64,000 nt of DNA from Planctomycetota bacterium (GTDB lineage Bacteria; Planctomycetota; Planctomycetia; Pirellulales; Lacipirellulaceae): NCBI GenBank assembly GCA_024278955.1, contig JAJRSE010000002.1, positions 62,001 to 126,000 on the forward strand, given 5' to 3'. The notes beneath the pieces are model-generated. The model worked only from the letters and a program-made list of their open reading frames with translations. It made no database searches and was not told where the DNA came from. A program made the position numbers and the translations under genes. The first letter of the stretch is position 1, and the number at the start of each line of letters is the position of its first letter. Below are positions 26,168 to 35,796 of the stretch, piece by piece.

Positions 26168-27952
26168 TTACAGTACCTCAGGTTCTTTCTCGGCGTCGAG
26201 ACGAACCAAGTGGTCGAGCGACAGTGGACCTGCACCACGCCAAACAAATAGAACTAACGTGAAGAAGACAAACGTAGTGAATTGAAAATCGACGTTCGTG
26301 CCCAGCACACCTTCGCTGGCCGCTGCTCCCGCAGAGAGGACCACCGCGCCAAGCAAAATCAATGCGTTGGCAGCTGCCGCAACGCGCGTTACGAATCCAA
26401 GAACCAAGCTGGCACCGCCGATAATATGAGCAAACACAACCGACCAAGCAATCATGGTCTGCCCCTGGCCAAGGCCCGTGCCTAAGGTCGACTCCAACTC
26501 AGCCATGTTCATGATGAAGTAGATGCCTTTGATAAACAGTGCGATGCCTAAATAGATTCTCAAAGCATCCATAGGACGCAGATGGCGAACGCCAGGAAGG
26601 AGCTTTTTGAGCGGAACCCGACTTTTGAGTTCTTCATGCCGTCGAGCCATCGCGCGATCAAATTCGTCCGCTGCTATCTTTTCATCTGCCGCGCTAAAAC
26701 GAACCAGAAAAACAAGGAACGAAGATACGGTGACCAAACAGCCAAGGATCAGCAACGCTTGCTGATAGGAAATATCTTCTGCACGAATCAGGAACCCGGC
26801 AGCCACGGCACCCATGTTTCCGCCCGCACCGACGATGCCCGAGACAGAACCTAATGCCTTCTTGTTAATGAATGGGACAACCGAGTAAGTTGCTCCTTCA
26901 GACATCTGTGTAAACAGACTGAATACGATCATCGAAGGGATTGCAAAAGCAAGTATTCGCATCTGAGAGAAGAAGATCAGTGCGATCCCCTCTGCCAGAA
27001 TCGCAATAAACAGCCAACGAACTCGCCCTTTCAAGCCGCCCTTGCGAACAAAACGGTCGCTAATAAATCCGCCAAGCGTACGAGCAAAAATATTCATCAA
27101 ACCAAACAGGCCCGCAACCAACCCCGCCGTTTTCAGGCCGAGCCCAAACTCATTGCGGTAGTAAAGTGCCGCAATGTTGTTAATGGTCAGCTCAATCCCA
27201 AAGCAGGCAGCATAAACAAAGAAAAGAGCCCAAACACGATAGTCGCGCGCCGCCAGCCAAAAAGAGCCTTTGCCTGATTCCGACGGCTTCAGTTCTCCCG
27301 AAGCTCGCAATTGCTTGAAATTGCCGTTCGGCAGGTCGGTGGTAACGAAGAAGTAAGCAATGCCCGTGGCAAAGCACACCCCACCAGCCGCCATCATCGA
27401 CAGACGCCAAGCCGAAGGTTCGAGATACCCAAGGCCAACGAACCCCGCAAACACCAGCGGCATGATCATCTGCGTCACACCGCCGCCCAGGTTGCCCCAG
27501 CCAGCACTAGTCGCATTGGCAGTACCGACGACATTCGGGGCAAACATGACCGAAGTGTGGTATTGCGTGATAACAAACGAAGCGCCAATCACACCAATAC
27601 CAAGGCGAAACAAGAGAAACGATTCATAGGTGTTTGCCAGTCCAATCGACATGACCGGAATCGAGCCAACCATCAACAGGAACGTATAACAAAGACGCGG
27701 TCCAATTCGATCGCACAGCCAACCGATAAACAGCCTCGCTACGATAGTGATCGCGACCGACGCAATAATCGTGTTGCCAATTTGTTGCTTTGTAAGACCG
27801 AGTTCTTCCGACACAACCGCCATCAACGGGGCAATTCCAAACCATGCAAAAAAGCACAGGAAGAACGAAAACCACGACATGTGGAATGCGCGCATTTGCC
27901 GCGTTTTCAGCGAAAATAACTCGATACGTGTGGCTTTGTTTTGAACGTCCAT
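26168..27952 (-). CDS. NarK-type nitrate transporter fused to a C-terminal DoxX domain
   Basis: Residues 1 to about 420 form a NarK1-type major facilitator, with MSWFSFFLCFFAWFGIAPLM at the start and nitrate-signature glycine stretches (SAGWGNLGGGVTQ and GIVGAGGNMGAVAAGF). After a charged linker (about 420-460) the last 134 residues form a four-helix DoxX/quinol-oxidase-subunit-like domain, starting MDALRIYLGIALFIKGIYF. There is no stop or frameshift at the join. NarK tandems are common, but a DoxX fusion is not one I know as standard. It lies 4 bases after narI. Nitrate/proton symport is inferred; the DoxX part may touch the quinone pool. Confidence 0.87.
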   Translation of the reverse strand: MDVQNKATRIELFSLKTRQMRAFHMSWFSFFLCFFAWFGIAPLMAVVSEELGLTKQQIGNTIIASVAITIVARLFIGWLCDRIGPRLCYTFLLMVGSIPVMSIGLANTYESFLLFRLGIGVIGASFVITQYHTSVMFAPNVVGTANATSAGWGNLGGGVTQMIMPLVFAGFVGLGYLEPSAWRLSMMAAGGVCFATGIAYFFVTTDLPNGNFKQLRASGELKPSESGKGSFWLAARDYRVWALFFVYAACFGIELTINNIAALYYRNEFGLGLKTAGLVAGLFGLMNIFARTLGGFISDRFVRKGGLKGRVRWLFIAILAEGIALIFFSQMRILAFAIPSMIVFSLFTQMSEGATYSVVPFINKKALGSVSGIVGAGGNMGAVAAGFLIRAEDISYQQALLILGCLVTVSSFLVFLVRFSAADEKIAADEFDRAMARRHEELKSRVPLKKLLPGVRHLRPMDALRIYLGIALFIKGIYFIMNMAELESTLGTGLGQGQTMIAWSVVFAHIIGGASLVLGFVTRVAAAANALILLGAVVLSAGAAASEGVLGTNVDFQFTTFVFFTLVLFVWRGAGPLSLDHLVRLDAEKEPEVL

Positions 27953-27956
27953 CGAA

Positions 27957-28649
27957 CTAAGGCTTTCTTCCTCGGGTGCCGTGCCAGCGAACTACCTGCG
28001 TCTTGCGCCAGAGATAAGGGTTGGGGATGACCAGTACATGAACAAGGCGAGTGAAGGGGAAAAAACCAATCGTGAGAAATGCCAACACAACGTGCAGCTT
28101 GACCAACGACGGCATCGACGCGACAAAAGAAATATCCGGCGCGAGCTTCAAGATCGACCATAGATAAGGAGACATATTGGTCGCAAACCACGAAGAACCC
28201 CACGGGTAGAAAATCGCTTGGCAAACGCCGCTAACTGTTTGTACCAACAACATCGCAAACAATATCCAATCCGTCGGAGTAGTTACCATCCGAATCTTGC
28301 TGTTCCCAAACCGCCGGACCACAACTCCGATCAAGCCAATAAGCGTAAGGATGCCAAACGCGAGAGCAGATATTTCGAGAACGTAGAGCCGCCAAGGCAC
28401 GCTATTCCAAGCAAGCAGCGTTCGCGGGATCGCAAACGCCAGCAGGTGCCCTCCCGTAACTACCAAAATGCCGTAGTGAAACGGCACCACCGCCCAAAAG
28501 TGATGCTTGTTCTCAAGAAACTGGCTCGACAAACTCGAATAAGAGAACGACTGCACCCGATAGCGGTAAATTGTCATCAGGAAAAACGTAAACAGGCACA
28601 CGTACGGTAGTGCAATGAAAAGAAACTGGTCAAGAAAATTTTCGTTCAT
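27957..28649 (-). CDS. narI: Respiratory nitrate reductase gamma subunit NarI (cytochrome b)
   Basis: Five hydrophobic helices fit NarI, which oxidises quinol at the membrane and passes electrons via two b hemes to NarH. Four candidate His ligands are visible: in PFHYGILVVTGGHLLAF (two) and in LVKLHVVLAFLTIG and TRLVHVLVIPNPY. At 230 residues it matches the usual 225-240. It starts at ATG 28649, overlapping the narJ stop by four bases. Confidence 0.94.
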   Translation of the reverse strand: MNENFLDQFLFIALPYVCLFTFFLMTIYRYRVQSFSYSSLSSQFLENKHHFWAVVPFHYGILVVTGGHLLAFAIPRTLLAWNSVPWRLYVLEISALAFGILTLIGLIGVVVRRFGNSKIRMVTTPTDWILFAMLLVQTVSGVCQAIFYPWGSSWFATNMSPYLWSILKLAPDISFVASMPSLVKLHVVLAFLTIGFFPFTRLVHVLVIPNPYLWRKTQVVRWHGTRGRKP

Positions 28650-29422
28650 TTTAGTCCCTCCTCTTGGAGTCCAGGAGTTTTATATTGCATCTGTAGGGGA
28701 ACCAATTCGGCATTGCCGCCACACGATTGCCCAGGCATCGGGTACGATTGCAACGGGTCATCCATCCCGGGCGGACGTGGCCCATTTTGCCCCGGAAAAT
28801 CTTTCCCGTTGGCCAGCAGCTTCTCATCGTTGTCGCCCCAGGGTTCACTTTTGCCACAGTACGTTTCAAGCAGCAAAACTAAGCAACGAATCAGATGACG
28901 ATAAGGCGACTCACTCTTTTCAAGCGAGGTCTGCATCTTATAAAGTGCTGGGAAAACACATGCGTGAGCAAACTGATGAGCCTCTTCCTCGGGCATCAAA
29001 GCCAGTACCGGAAGCACATGGGTCAAATGATCGGGCAACTCGCCCGATTCGGTGATTCCGTACTTGGCCAATTCTTCGCGCATCCGCACTAAAAATTGTC
29101 CTCGCATATAATCTTCGCCAAACAGGTGCCATCCGATTTCAAGCGCACACGACGGATTCACGTCGAAGGTTCGAGTGTAGGTCTCTTCCAACTCATAGGG
29201 GCCGCACTGCTCAACAAACTCACCAAACTCAGAAATCCCTTTACCTGCCTCGGGCAGCGGTAGATGAACGATCAGATAAAGCAACTCGACTAGCTGGATA
29301 TAGTGTTCATCAGGATAACCCAGCAGCCGACTAATCGTTCCCAAGCTGCGCACCTGCTCAGACACGGGTTTTTCTTCAGTCACGGCATCAACAATCGGCA
29401 ATCCGAATTCTGAATTTTGCAT
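28646..29422 (-). CDS. narJ: Nitrate reductase assembly chaperone NarJ
   Basis: NarJ is a cytoplasmic chaperone of the TorD/DmsD type that holds NarG until the molybdenum cofactor is inserted. The 258-residue product carries the NarJ core (ISRLLGYPDEHYIQLVELLY, then YTRTFDVNPSCALEIGWHLF with the conserved F-D segment), followed by a Gly/Pro-rich tail (about residues 200-258) longer than in E. coli NarJ. Two-base gap to narH, overlap with narI. The position between narH and narI is the standard order. Confidence 0.9.
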   Translation of the reverse strand: MQNSEFGLPIVDAVTEEKPVSEQVRSLGTISRLLGYPDEHYIQLVELLYLIVHLPLPEAGKGISEFGEFVEQCGPYELEETYTRTFDVNPSCALEIGWHLFGEDYMRGQFLVRMREELAKYGITESGELPDHLTHVLPVLALMPEEEAHQFAHACVFPALYKMQTSLEKSESPYRHLIRCLVLLLETYCGKSEPWGDNDEKLLANGKDFPGQNGPRPPGMDDPLQSYPMPGQSCGGNAELVPLQMQYKTPGLQEEGLK

Positions 29423-29424
29423 TC

Positions 29425-30918
29425 TTAGAGCCCTCTCCTTGGTCCACCGACAAAACCAAAGCCAGTCTCGGCCTTTTGTTCTCCCGGCTCTTTGATCATT
29501 TCAATTGCTTCCTCACGATGCATGGGAGGAATCACAAAACGATCTTCAAACGTGCAAAGAGAGGTCAACTTGTAGATCGCTTCGGCTTCTTCGAGCGAGC
29601 AATCAGCCTCTCGCAAGAACCGATCGGCCGTCGCACGGTCCACATCGCCAACCGTTTCGGCTCGCCGATGCCATCGCACCGCAAGTTGTTTACCCATCGC
29701 ATAGCGAACGACCCCTTCGTGTCCCCCGCCAAACAGGTTGGCGAAATACTGCATCGGGATACGCGACTCGTCGATGCCGTGAAAAAGATTTTTCATCGTA
29801 TGGCTCGCCAATCCCTCTTCAAAGTTCGCCATCACTGGCGACATCGGAGGTACATAAAACAGCATCGGCAAAGTGCGATACTCGATATGCGGTGGCAAAG
29901 CGATTTTCCACTCCATCACAAACTTATAAACCGGCGACTGCTGGGCCGACTCAATTACTCCGTCGGGGATACCTGCCGACTGAGCTTTGCGGATAATCTC
30001 GGGATCGTGTGGGTTGAGAATCAACGATCGTTGCCCTTCAACCAACTCCTCGTCCGGAAGATTCGCGACTTCCTCAAGGCGATCGGCATCGTAGAGCAGT
30101 ACGCCCAGGTACCGGATTCGTCCCACGCAAGAATGAAAACAAGCCGGTGCTTGCCCCGTTTCAAGACGCGGGAAACAGAGAATGCACTTTTCGCTCTTTC
30201 CCGTAAACCAGTTGAAATAGGTTTTCTTGTAAGGGCAAGCGGCGACACAACTACGCCACGCTCGGCACTTCTTCTGATCAATCAGCACGATGCCATCTTC
30301 GCCTCGCTTGTATAATGCACCCGACGGGCACGAAGCAACACAACACGGGTTGAGGCAATGGTTGCAAATTCGCGGGAGATAGAACATCACCAACCGCTCA
30401 ACTGAGCTTAACTGCAACCGCTGCTGATCGGACAGCCCTTCAAGATTCGGATCGTTCGAGGCATAGATTTGCGACCCGCCAAGGTCGTCGTCCCAGTTGG
30501 GACCAGACTCGACTTCGATGTCCTCACCTGTGATCATCGAAATTGGCTTCGCGATCGGCTGATCCGAACCCTCTTCGGCGTTAAACAAGTTCTGGTAGTC
30601 GTACGTCCAAGGCTCGTAGTAGTCGTCCATGCTGGGCATGTGCGGGTTGTGGAAAATATTCGGAATCACCCGCGCCTTGCCGGTCGACTTGATGCGGATC
30701 GGCTGATCCCCATTTTTTTCCCAGCCGCCTTGGTATTGCTCCTGGTCTTCCCATTTCGTCGGATACCCTGTGCCTGGCTTGGTCTCGACATTGTTCCACC
30801 ACATATAGTCCGCACCCTTGCGGTCGGTCCATATGTTCTTGCAGGCAATACTACAGGTATGGCACCCGATACATTTATCGAGGTGAAACACCATGGAAAC
30901 TTGCGATCGAATATTCAT
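29425..30918 (-). CDS. narH: Respiratory nitrate reductase beta subunit NarH
   Basis: The Fe-S subunit relays electrons from NarI to NarG. All four ferredoxin-like cysteine groups are visible: CIGCHTCSIACKN, CNHCLNPCCVASCPSGA, CRAWRSCVAACPYKK (with the Trp that makes a [3Fe-4S] centre), and CILC with CFHSCVGRIRYLG. The 497 residues fit NarH of 480-520. It starts at ATG 30918, 22 bases after narG, and no Tat signal is present, as expected for the cytoplasmic enzyme. Confidence 0.95.
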   Translation of the reverse strand: MNIRSQVSMVFHLDKCIGCHTCSIACKNIWTDRKGADYMWWNNVETKPGTGYPTKWEDQEQYQGGWEKNGDQPIRIKSTGKARVIPNIFHNPHMPSMDDYYEPWTYDYQNLFNAEEGSDQPIAKPISMITGEDIEVESGPNWDDDLGGSQIYASNDPNLEGLSDQQRLQLSSVERLVMFYLPRICNHCLNPCCVASCPSGALYKRGEDGIVLIDQKKCRAWRSCVAACPYKKTYFNWFTGKSEKCILCFPRLETGQAPACFHSCVGRIRYLGVLLYDADRLEEVANLPDEELVEGQRSLILNPHDPEIIRKAQSAGIPDGVIESAQQSPVYKFVMEWKIALPPHIEYRTLPMLFYVPPMSPVMANFEEGLASHTMKNLFHGIDESRIPMQYFANLFGGGHEGVVRYAMGKQLAVRWHRRAETVGDVDRATADRFLREADCSLEEAEAIYKLTSLCTFEDRFVIPPMHREEAIEMIKEPGEQKAETGFGFVGGPRRGL

Positions 30919-30940
30919 ATTTTCGTTTGCCTTGGTTCTT

Positions 30941-33900
30941 CTAAAATTTTACGACAGGGCACTTGCGAATAATTATGTGGGTGTCTCGATTACATCCGAT
31001 CGGACCCCAATAGTTAAAGTGGTAGGTAAACTGCCCATAGCCACCAATCATGAAGTTCGGTTTCAAGCGGGTTCGTACCAAGCTGTTGTGGCCACCGGCT
31101 CGCCGGTTTTTCCGGATCGGCGACTTCGGCACGCTGTACGTACGCTCAGGCGAGTGGTACTGAATACAGATCCCCGGCGGGATCCGTGCGCTAACTGCCG
31201 CACGAGTAACCACCACTCCGTTGTCGTTGTAGACTTCCACCCAATCGTTGTCGTCGATTTCCAACGCTTCGGCATCTTGAACGCTGACCCAAACCGGGTC
31301 GACACCGCGCGAGAGCGTGGTCATGCGTTGGTTGTCGCCATAGGTCGAGTGGATATGCCACTTGCCATGGGGCGTTAAGTAATTGAGCGTCAGCACCTTC
31401 GAGTCGCTCGGAGTCTCGGCTTCGCTAAATACCAGGTCGGCATACTGAGTCGGCAATGGCTTCGGCTTGTAAGTCGGAACATGTTCGCCAAACTGAATGT
31501 AAGCCGGATGGTCTAAGTAAAAATGTTGACGACCGGTAAGCGTTCGCCAAGGCACATCCGCTTCGATGTTATAAGTAAACGCCGAATACGTACGGCCATT
31601 TTCGATCAACCCCGACCACATCGGACTATTGATAAATCGCTGCGGTTGGCACTGAAGGTCTTCGTAAGAAGCCACCACGCTACGATTTTTCTCGGCAAGG
31701 TGTGCAAGCGGCACGCCGGTCTTTTCTTCCATGTTCTTGTACGACCGATACGCCAATTCGCCGTTGGTTACCGTCGCAAAATGTAGAATCGTATCGCACA
31801 CTTCCGTATCGCGACGGAGCGACGGATACGTACCTTCACCCCAAGTCACCGTAGGATGCGTCTTGAGGTACTCGTCGTACTCTTCCTTGATCGCGTACGA
31901 AGTGCCATGGGCGCCAAGACCTCCCTCGCGGACGTTTGGTCCCCAGGAGATGTATTGGTTGTAGATGTTCTTATAGTCGCGTTTCACTACCTTAAAGTTA
32001 GGCATCGTCTTGCCTGGAATCGCTTCCACGCCACCGTCGATCCATTGCTTCATGTCAGGCTGAGCAATTTCAGCAGGCGAATCATGGGCGAGCGGTGCCG
32101 CGACTAAGTCCTCGATTGGCTCGGGGAAGTGTTTCTCTGCAAGCTCCGAGAACTTCTTGGCAACCAACTGGAAAATCTGCCAGTCGCTTTTCGATTCCCA
32201 GCACGGAGGCACCGCCTCCGATAGCGGGTGGATGAAGCTGTGCATGTCGGTCGAATTCAAGTCGGCCTTCTCATACCAAGTCGCTGCCGGAAGAATGATG
32301 TCGGAGTAGAGCGCCGACGTGTCCATCCTGAAGTTCAAGTCAACGACCAAATCCATCTTCCCTTGCGGCGCCGTCTTATGCCATTCGATCTCTTTCACCG
32401 ACTCTTCGGCCATATCTTCGTGAATGCAGTTGTCGTGCGTGCCAAGATAGTGACGCAAAAAGTACTCGTGTCCCTTGGCGCTCGACATCAACGCATTGCC
32501 TCGCCAAATGAACCACACTCGTGGCCAATTTTCTTCCGCGTCCGGATCTTCAACCGAGAACTTCATCTCGCGATTCTTGAGCCGCTCGGCCACCCAGGCA
32601 GCCATCTCCTCCTCCGTTTCGGCTCCAGCTTCTCGTGCCGCTGCGGCAACTTCGATCGGGTTTTCTGGAAACTGAGGATAGAACGGAAGCCAGCCGCTAC
32701 GCACCGCGCGAACCTGTGTGTCCATCGTGTGGCCTTGGGCCAGGCTGTCTTCGTCTTGTTGCTTAGGTACGGTGTGGTAGTCAGTAAAATCTTTTTCGTA
32801 ACGCCATTGGTCAGAATGCACGTAATGCCAGCTCGGAGCATTTTGCAGCCGAGGCGTCGATTGCCAGTCTTTCCCCGACATAATCGAGGCCCACGACTCC
32901 GCCGGAGCCAGCTTCTCTTGACCCACATAGTGAGCCAATCCACCGCCATTGACGCCCACGCATCCACAGAACATGAGTGCATGGATACCAGCCCGATACA
33001 TCAAATTTGCGTGATACCAATGATTGATTCCCGCACCAATAATGATCGTGCATTTACCCCCAGTAAGCTCTGCCGTCTGACCCCATTCGCGTGCAAATCG
33101 AATCACGTCCTCTCGGTCTCGCCCTGTGTATTTCTCAGCCCATGCCGGGGTGTAGGGTGCATTCTCGTCGTTGTAGTCGACCGGGTAATCTCCCGCCAAA
33201 TCGCGGTCTACTCCGTACTGGGCCATCATTATATCGTAGACCGTTGTGACCTGTACTTCTTCGCCATCGACGGTCTTCAACGTTCGCGTGGGAACCCCTC
33301 GCTGATAAACCGTTCCCATGCCGAAATCATCGAGTTCAACCTGAGTTACGCCATCGTTCTTAGAAAGGAAAGTCAACTCAGGCTGAATCTCGCTGCCATC
33401 TTTGCCGTCTTTCAGCAGCAGATTCCATTGCCCTTTCACATCTGCCCATCGGTGACCCGAGCTACCCATTGGCATTTTGGGAGTTCCGGTCTTCTCATCC
33501 CACATCAGGAACTTCCACTCGCCATGCTGCTCGTCCGCATATTGTTTTAGTCGTCCAGCGCGAAACAACTGCCCCGGACGCATAACCCCGTCCTTGCCTT
33601 TCTTAAGCTCGACCAAATAAGGCGAGTCGGTAAACTTGCGAGTATATTGATCGAAGTAAGGAACTTGCCGCTTGTGATGAAACTCGGTCAGCAGCACATG
33701 GTTCACCGCCATCCACCAGGCACCGTCTTGGCCTGCGTTGATGTCGATCCATTCGTCGGCATATTTTGAAACCTGACTAAAGTCAGGGGAGAATACCCAC
33801 ATCTTCGACCCGTTGTGTCTAGCTTCCGCTGCAAAATGGCAATCGGGCGTTCGCGTCATGCTGAGGTTCGACCCCATCACGGCAAGCAACTTTGCATGGT

Positions 33901-34600
33901 ACCAGTCGGCACTCTCGGCCACGTCCGTTTGCTCGCCCCAAGTCTCGGGCGAAGCAGTAGGCAAATCGCAGTACCAGTCGTAGAACGAAAGCGATATCCC
34001 CCCTAACAGTTGAAGCAACCGCGAACCCGAGGCGTAGCTGATCATCGACATTGCAGGAATCGGCGAAAAACCTGCGATACGATCAGGACCATGTGATTTG
34101 ATCGTATGCACGAGCGATGCAGAAATAATTTCCAGCACGGTCGCCCAATCGGTTCGTCTTAGCCCCCCTTTTCCACGCGCCTTTTGCCAACGCTTCCGGG
34201 AGGTGGGATTCTCGACCATGCTTTTCCAAGCATCCACCGGGTCCTGGTGATCAGATTTCGCCTTGCGCCATAGGTCTAAAAGCGCGCCGCGAATATAGGG
34301 ATACTTCACTCGCAACGGGCTATAGAGGTACCAGCTATACGAAATCCCTCGCTGACAGCCGCGAGGTTCATAGGGGGGAATGCCCTTTTCGAGGATTGGA
34401 TAGTCGAGACCCTGCATCTCCCAGGTCACGATTCCGTCCTTGACAAAAATTTGCCAAGTACAGCCACCTGTGCAATTCACGCCGTGGGTACTACGAACCA
34501 CTTTATCGTGTTGCCAGCGATTGCGGTAGAATTCTTCCCAGCTGCGACCTTCAGGATTTACCTCATCGCGAATCCAGGCAATGGCATCTAAAACACTCAT
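30941..34600 (-). CDS. narG: Respiratory nitrate reductase alpha subunit NarG
   Basis: Catalytic molybdenum subunit that reduces nitrate to nitrite. It holds the FS0 cluster motif ([17 protein letters not shown], with His and Cys ligands near residue 40) and the molybdenum ligand Asp region ([19 protein letters not shown]) near residue 210. The 1219 residues match NarG. The N-terminal [10 protein letters not shown] is the vestigial, uncleaved Tat-like segment of cytoplasmic NarG, so it faces the cytoplasm and is not the periplasmic archaeal-type enzyme. ATG at 34600 overlaps the upstream cytochrome gene by four bases. Confidence 0.96.
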   Translation of the reverse strand: MSVLDAIAWIRDEVNPEGRSWEEFYRNRWQHDKVVRSTHGVNCTGGCTWQIFVKDGIVTWEMQGLDYPILEKGIPPYEPRGCQRGISYSWYLYSPLRVKYPYIRGALLDLWRKAKSDHQDPVDAWKSMVENPTSRKRWQKARGKGGLRRTDWATVLEIISASLVHTIKSHGPDRIAGFSPIPAMSMISYASGSRLLQLLGGISLSFYDWYCDLPTASPETWGEQTDVAESADWYHAKLLAVMGSNLSMTRTPDCHFAAEARHNGSKMWVFSPDFSQVSKYADEWIDINAGQDGAWWMAVNHVLLTEFHHKRQVPYFDQYTRKFTDSPYLVELKKGKDGVMRPGQLFRAGRLKQYADEQHGEWKFLMWDEKTGTPKMPMGSSGHRWADVKGQWNLLLKDGKDGSEIQPELTFLSKNDGVTQVELDDFGMGTVYQRGVPTRTLKTVDGEEVQVTTVYDIMMAQYGVDRDLAGDYPVDYNDENAPYTPAWAEKYTGRDREDVIRFAREWGQTAELTGGKCTIIIGAGINHWYHANLMYRAGIHALMFCGCVGVNGGGLAHYVGQEKLAPAESWASIMSGKDWQSTPRLQNAPSWHYVHSDQWRYEKDFTDYHTVPKQQDEDSLAQGHTMDTQVRAVRSGWLPFYPQFPENPIEVAAAAREAGAETEEEMAAWVAERLKNREMKFSVEDPDAEENWPRVWFIWRGNALMSSAKGHEYFLRHYLGTHDNCIHEDMAEESVKEIEWHKTAPQGKMDLVVDLNFRMDTSALYSDIILPAATWYEKADLNSTDMHSFIHPLSEAVPPCWESKSDWQIFQLVAKKFSELAEKHFPEPIEDLVAAPLAHDSPAEIAQPDMKQWIDGGVEAIPGKTMPNFKVVKRDYKNIYNQYISWGPNVREGGLGAHGTSYAIKEEYDEYLKTHPTVTWGEGTYPSLRRDTEVCDTILHFATVTNGELAYRSYKNMEEKTGVPLAHLAEKNRSVVASYEDLQCQPQRFINSPMWSGLIENGRTYSAFTYNIEADVPWRTLTGRQHFYLDHPAYIQFGEHVPTYKPKPLPTQYADLVFSEAETPSDSKVLTLNYLTPHGKWHIHSTYGDNQRMTTLSRGVDPVWVSVQDAEALEIDDNDWVEVYNDNGVVVTRAAVSARIPPGICIQYHSPERTYSVPKSPIRKNRRAGGHNSLVRTRLKPNFMIGGYGQFTYHFNYWGPIGCNRDTHIIIRKCPVVKF

Positions 34601-35634
34601 GATTTACCTCGAGATGTATTAGCTTTAACGAGCGATCTACGCACAGAATGAAAGCGGCGATTCCAAATGGCATCAAGAAAAAAGACCCCCAATACCGCAC
34701 CAATAAGTCCGGACAACAAAAAGGCAACTTGCCCTGTCGACGAAGTGGCTGGTCGCTCGGCCGTGGTCGATTCAAAGTAGGCAGCCAGCGAGTTGACCTC
34801 TTCCGACGTCAAAGGGTGGCTCTTGAAAATTGGCTGCATCGTTGCCGTGCCAGGAGCCATCAACCACGCGCTAATCGCTGCTCGGCCCTTGAGGCGTTCG
34901 TAGACGTTCGTCAAATCAGGGCCCAGTCGCCCGCCGCCCAAGGCTCCGAGCCCATGCATGCTATGGCAAGAAATACAGGACGCCCCACCGGCTTCGAGTC
35001 GTTGGGTCCCTCGGAAAATATTTCGCCCGTTCGCCCGATCTTCATCGGTGAAAGGAGCCGTTGAAATTTGCAAGCCTCGGAACCGCGATTCTTCGAGTTG
35101 CGATTCGGCTTCAATTAAGTCGAGTAAATTTTCAGCTCGCTCGCGTGTGATTCCCGGAGGCGTCGGCATAGGAATGTTTCGAGACTCTTCGAGAATCTTC
35201 TTCGCATAGGAATCGCCGCTGTCGATCACCGCCTTCGGGTTCATCAGGAAATTCACGAACCACTCGCGATCCTGACGTTTAGATAAGTCTTTGAGGTCGG
35301 GGCCCGTGAGGCGACCGCCGCCGATGGTATGGCAGCTCATGCAGTTCTGCTGGAAATAGTCCGGCGTATCCTGCCCCAGGGCTTCTTGAACGGAGGCCCC
35401 GCCTGAGAGGAGCAGAGAAGCGGCAATGACAAAAAAGGTCAGCAGATTTCGCCTGAGAGCTAAATGTTCCCGTAGAGAGAAAAAGCAGTCTCTCTGCGAG
35501 AACTGCCAAGAATCCGCTCCCAAAGGGCTCTTTTCACTCTTACTTAGAGGAGAATAGAGGGCCAGAACTCGTTGATTTGCCGGCTCGGAGGGCGTCAAAA
35601 TCACTGCTCCAAGGCTTTTTAGTAGGTTGCCCAT
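34597..35634 (-). CDS. Membrane-anchored diheme cytochrome c, NarC-like by position
   Basis: Two CxxCH sites (CMSCHTIGG near residue 98 and CISCHSMHG near residue 220) and a C-terminal transmembrane helix ([20 protein letters not shown]) define a periplasmic diheme cytochrome. A candidate axial Met is in NIPMPTPPG. The start was put at the ATG at 35634, since the upstream frame opens only with TTG (35652). It leaves about 60 residues before a hydrophobic segment ([18 protein letters not shown]), so the true start may lie further in, possibly at TTG. As first gene of a nar operon it parallels NarC of Thermus, but similarity beyond the heme sites is untested. Confidence 0.75.
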   Translation of the reverse strand: MGNLLKSLGAVILTPSEPANQRVLALYSPLSKSEKSPLGADSWQFSQRDCFFSLREHLALRRNLLTFFVIAASLLLSGGASVQEALGQDTPDYFQQNCMSCHTIGGGRLTGPDLKDLSKRQDREWFVNFLMNPKAVIDSGDSYAKKILEESRNIPMPTPPGITRERAENLLDLIEAESQLEESRFRGLQISTAPFTDEDRANGRNIFRGTQRLEAGGASCISCHSMHGLGALGGGRLGPDLTNVYERLKGRAAISAWLMAPGTATMQPIFKSHPLTSEEVNSLAAYFESTTAERPATSSTGQVAFLLSGLIGAVLGVFFLDAIWNRRFHSVRRSLVKANTSRGKS

Positions 35635-35722
35635 AAGAATCAGTCGTATCAAAAAACACTAGAAAAAGAGTGCATAACTATAATCGGACAAAACGATCCG
35701 TAACTCTTGTGTTGCTATTTAG

Positions 35723-35749
35723 ATTATGAGGCGATATAAAGGATGTCAA
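35723..35749 (-). promoter_or_regulatory. Probable sigma-70-type promoter for the nar-act array
   Basis: On the minus strand a TTGACA (35749-35744) is followed after 15 bases by CATAAT (35728-35723). The -35 is perfect and the -10 is 5 of 6; the spacer is short of the optimal 17. It lies 89 bases before the ATG at 35634 in the only gap between the two divergent clusters. Confidence 0.5.
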
Positions 35750-35757
35750 GGTCCTTT
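35738..35757. promoter_or_regulatory. Palindrome overlapping the -35, candidate Rrf2 operator
   Basis: aaagga (35738-35743) and tccttt (35752-35757) form a perfect inverted repeat around an 8-base centre that contains the -35 of the nar promoter. It lies 40 bases before the ATG of the divergent Rrf2 gene, a position that could affect both transcripts. Binding by that protein is inference. Confidence 0.4.
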
Positions 35758-35796
35758 TGTCCATTTTACTGCAACTTTCCTGTAAACCGGTGCTCT

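Noticed and set aside
30941-34600. Periplasm-facing (archaeal-type) nitrate reductase
   Set aside because: No cleavable Tat signal on NarG; the N-terminus is the vestigial RNRWQHDK type of cytoplasmic NarG, and NarH also lacks a signal.
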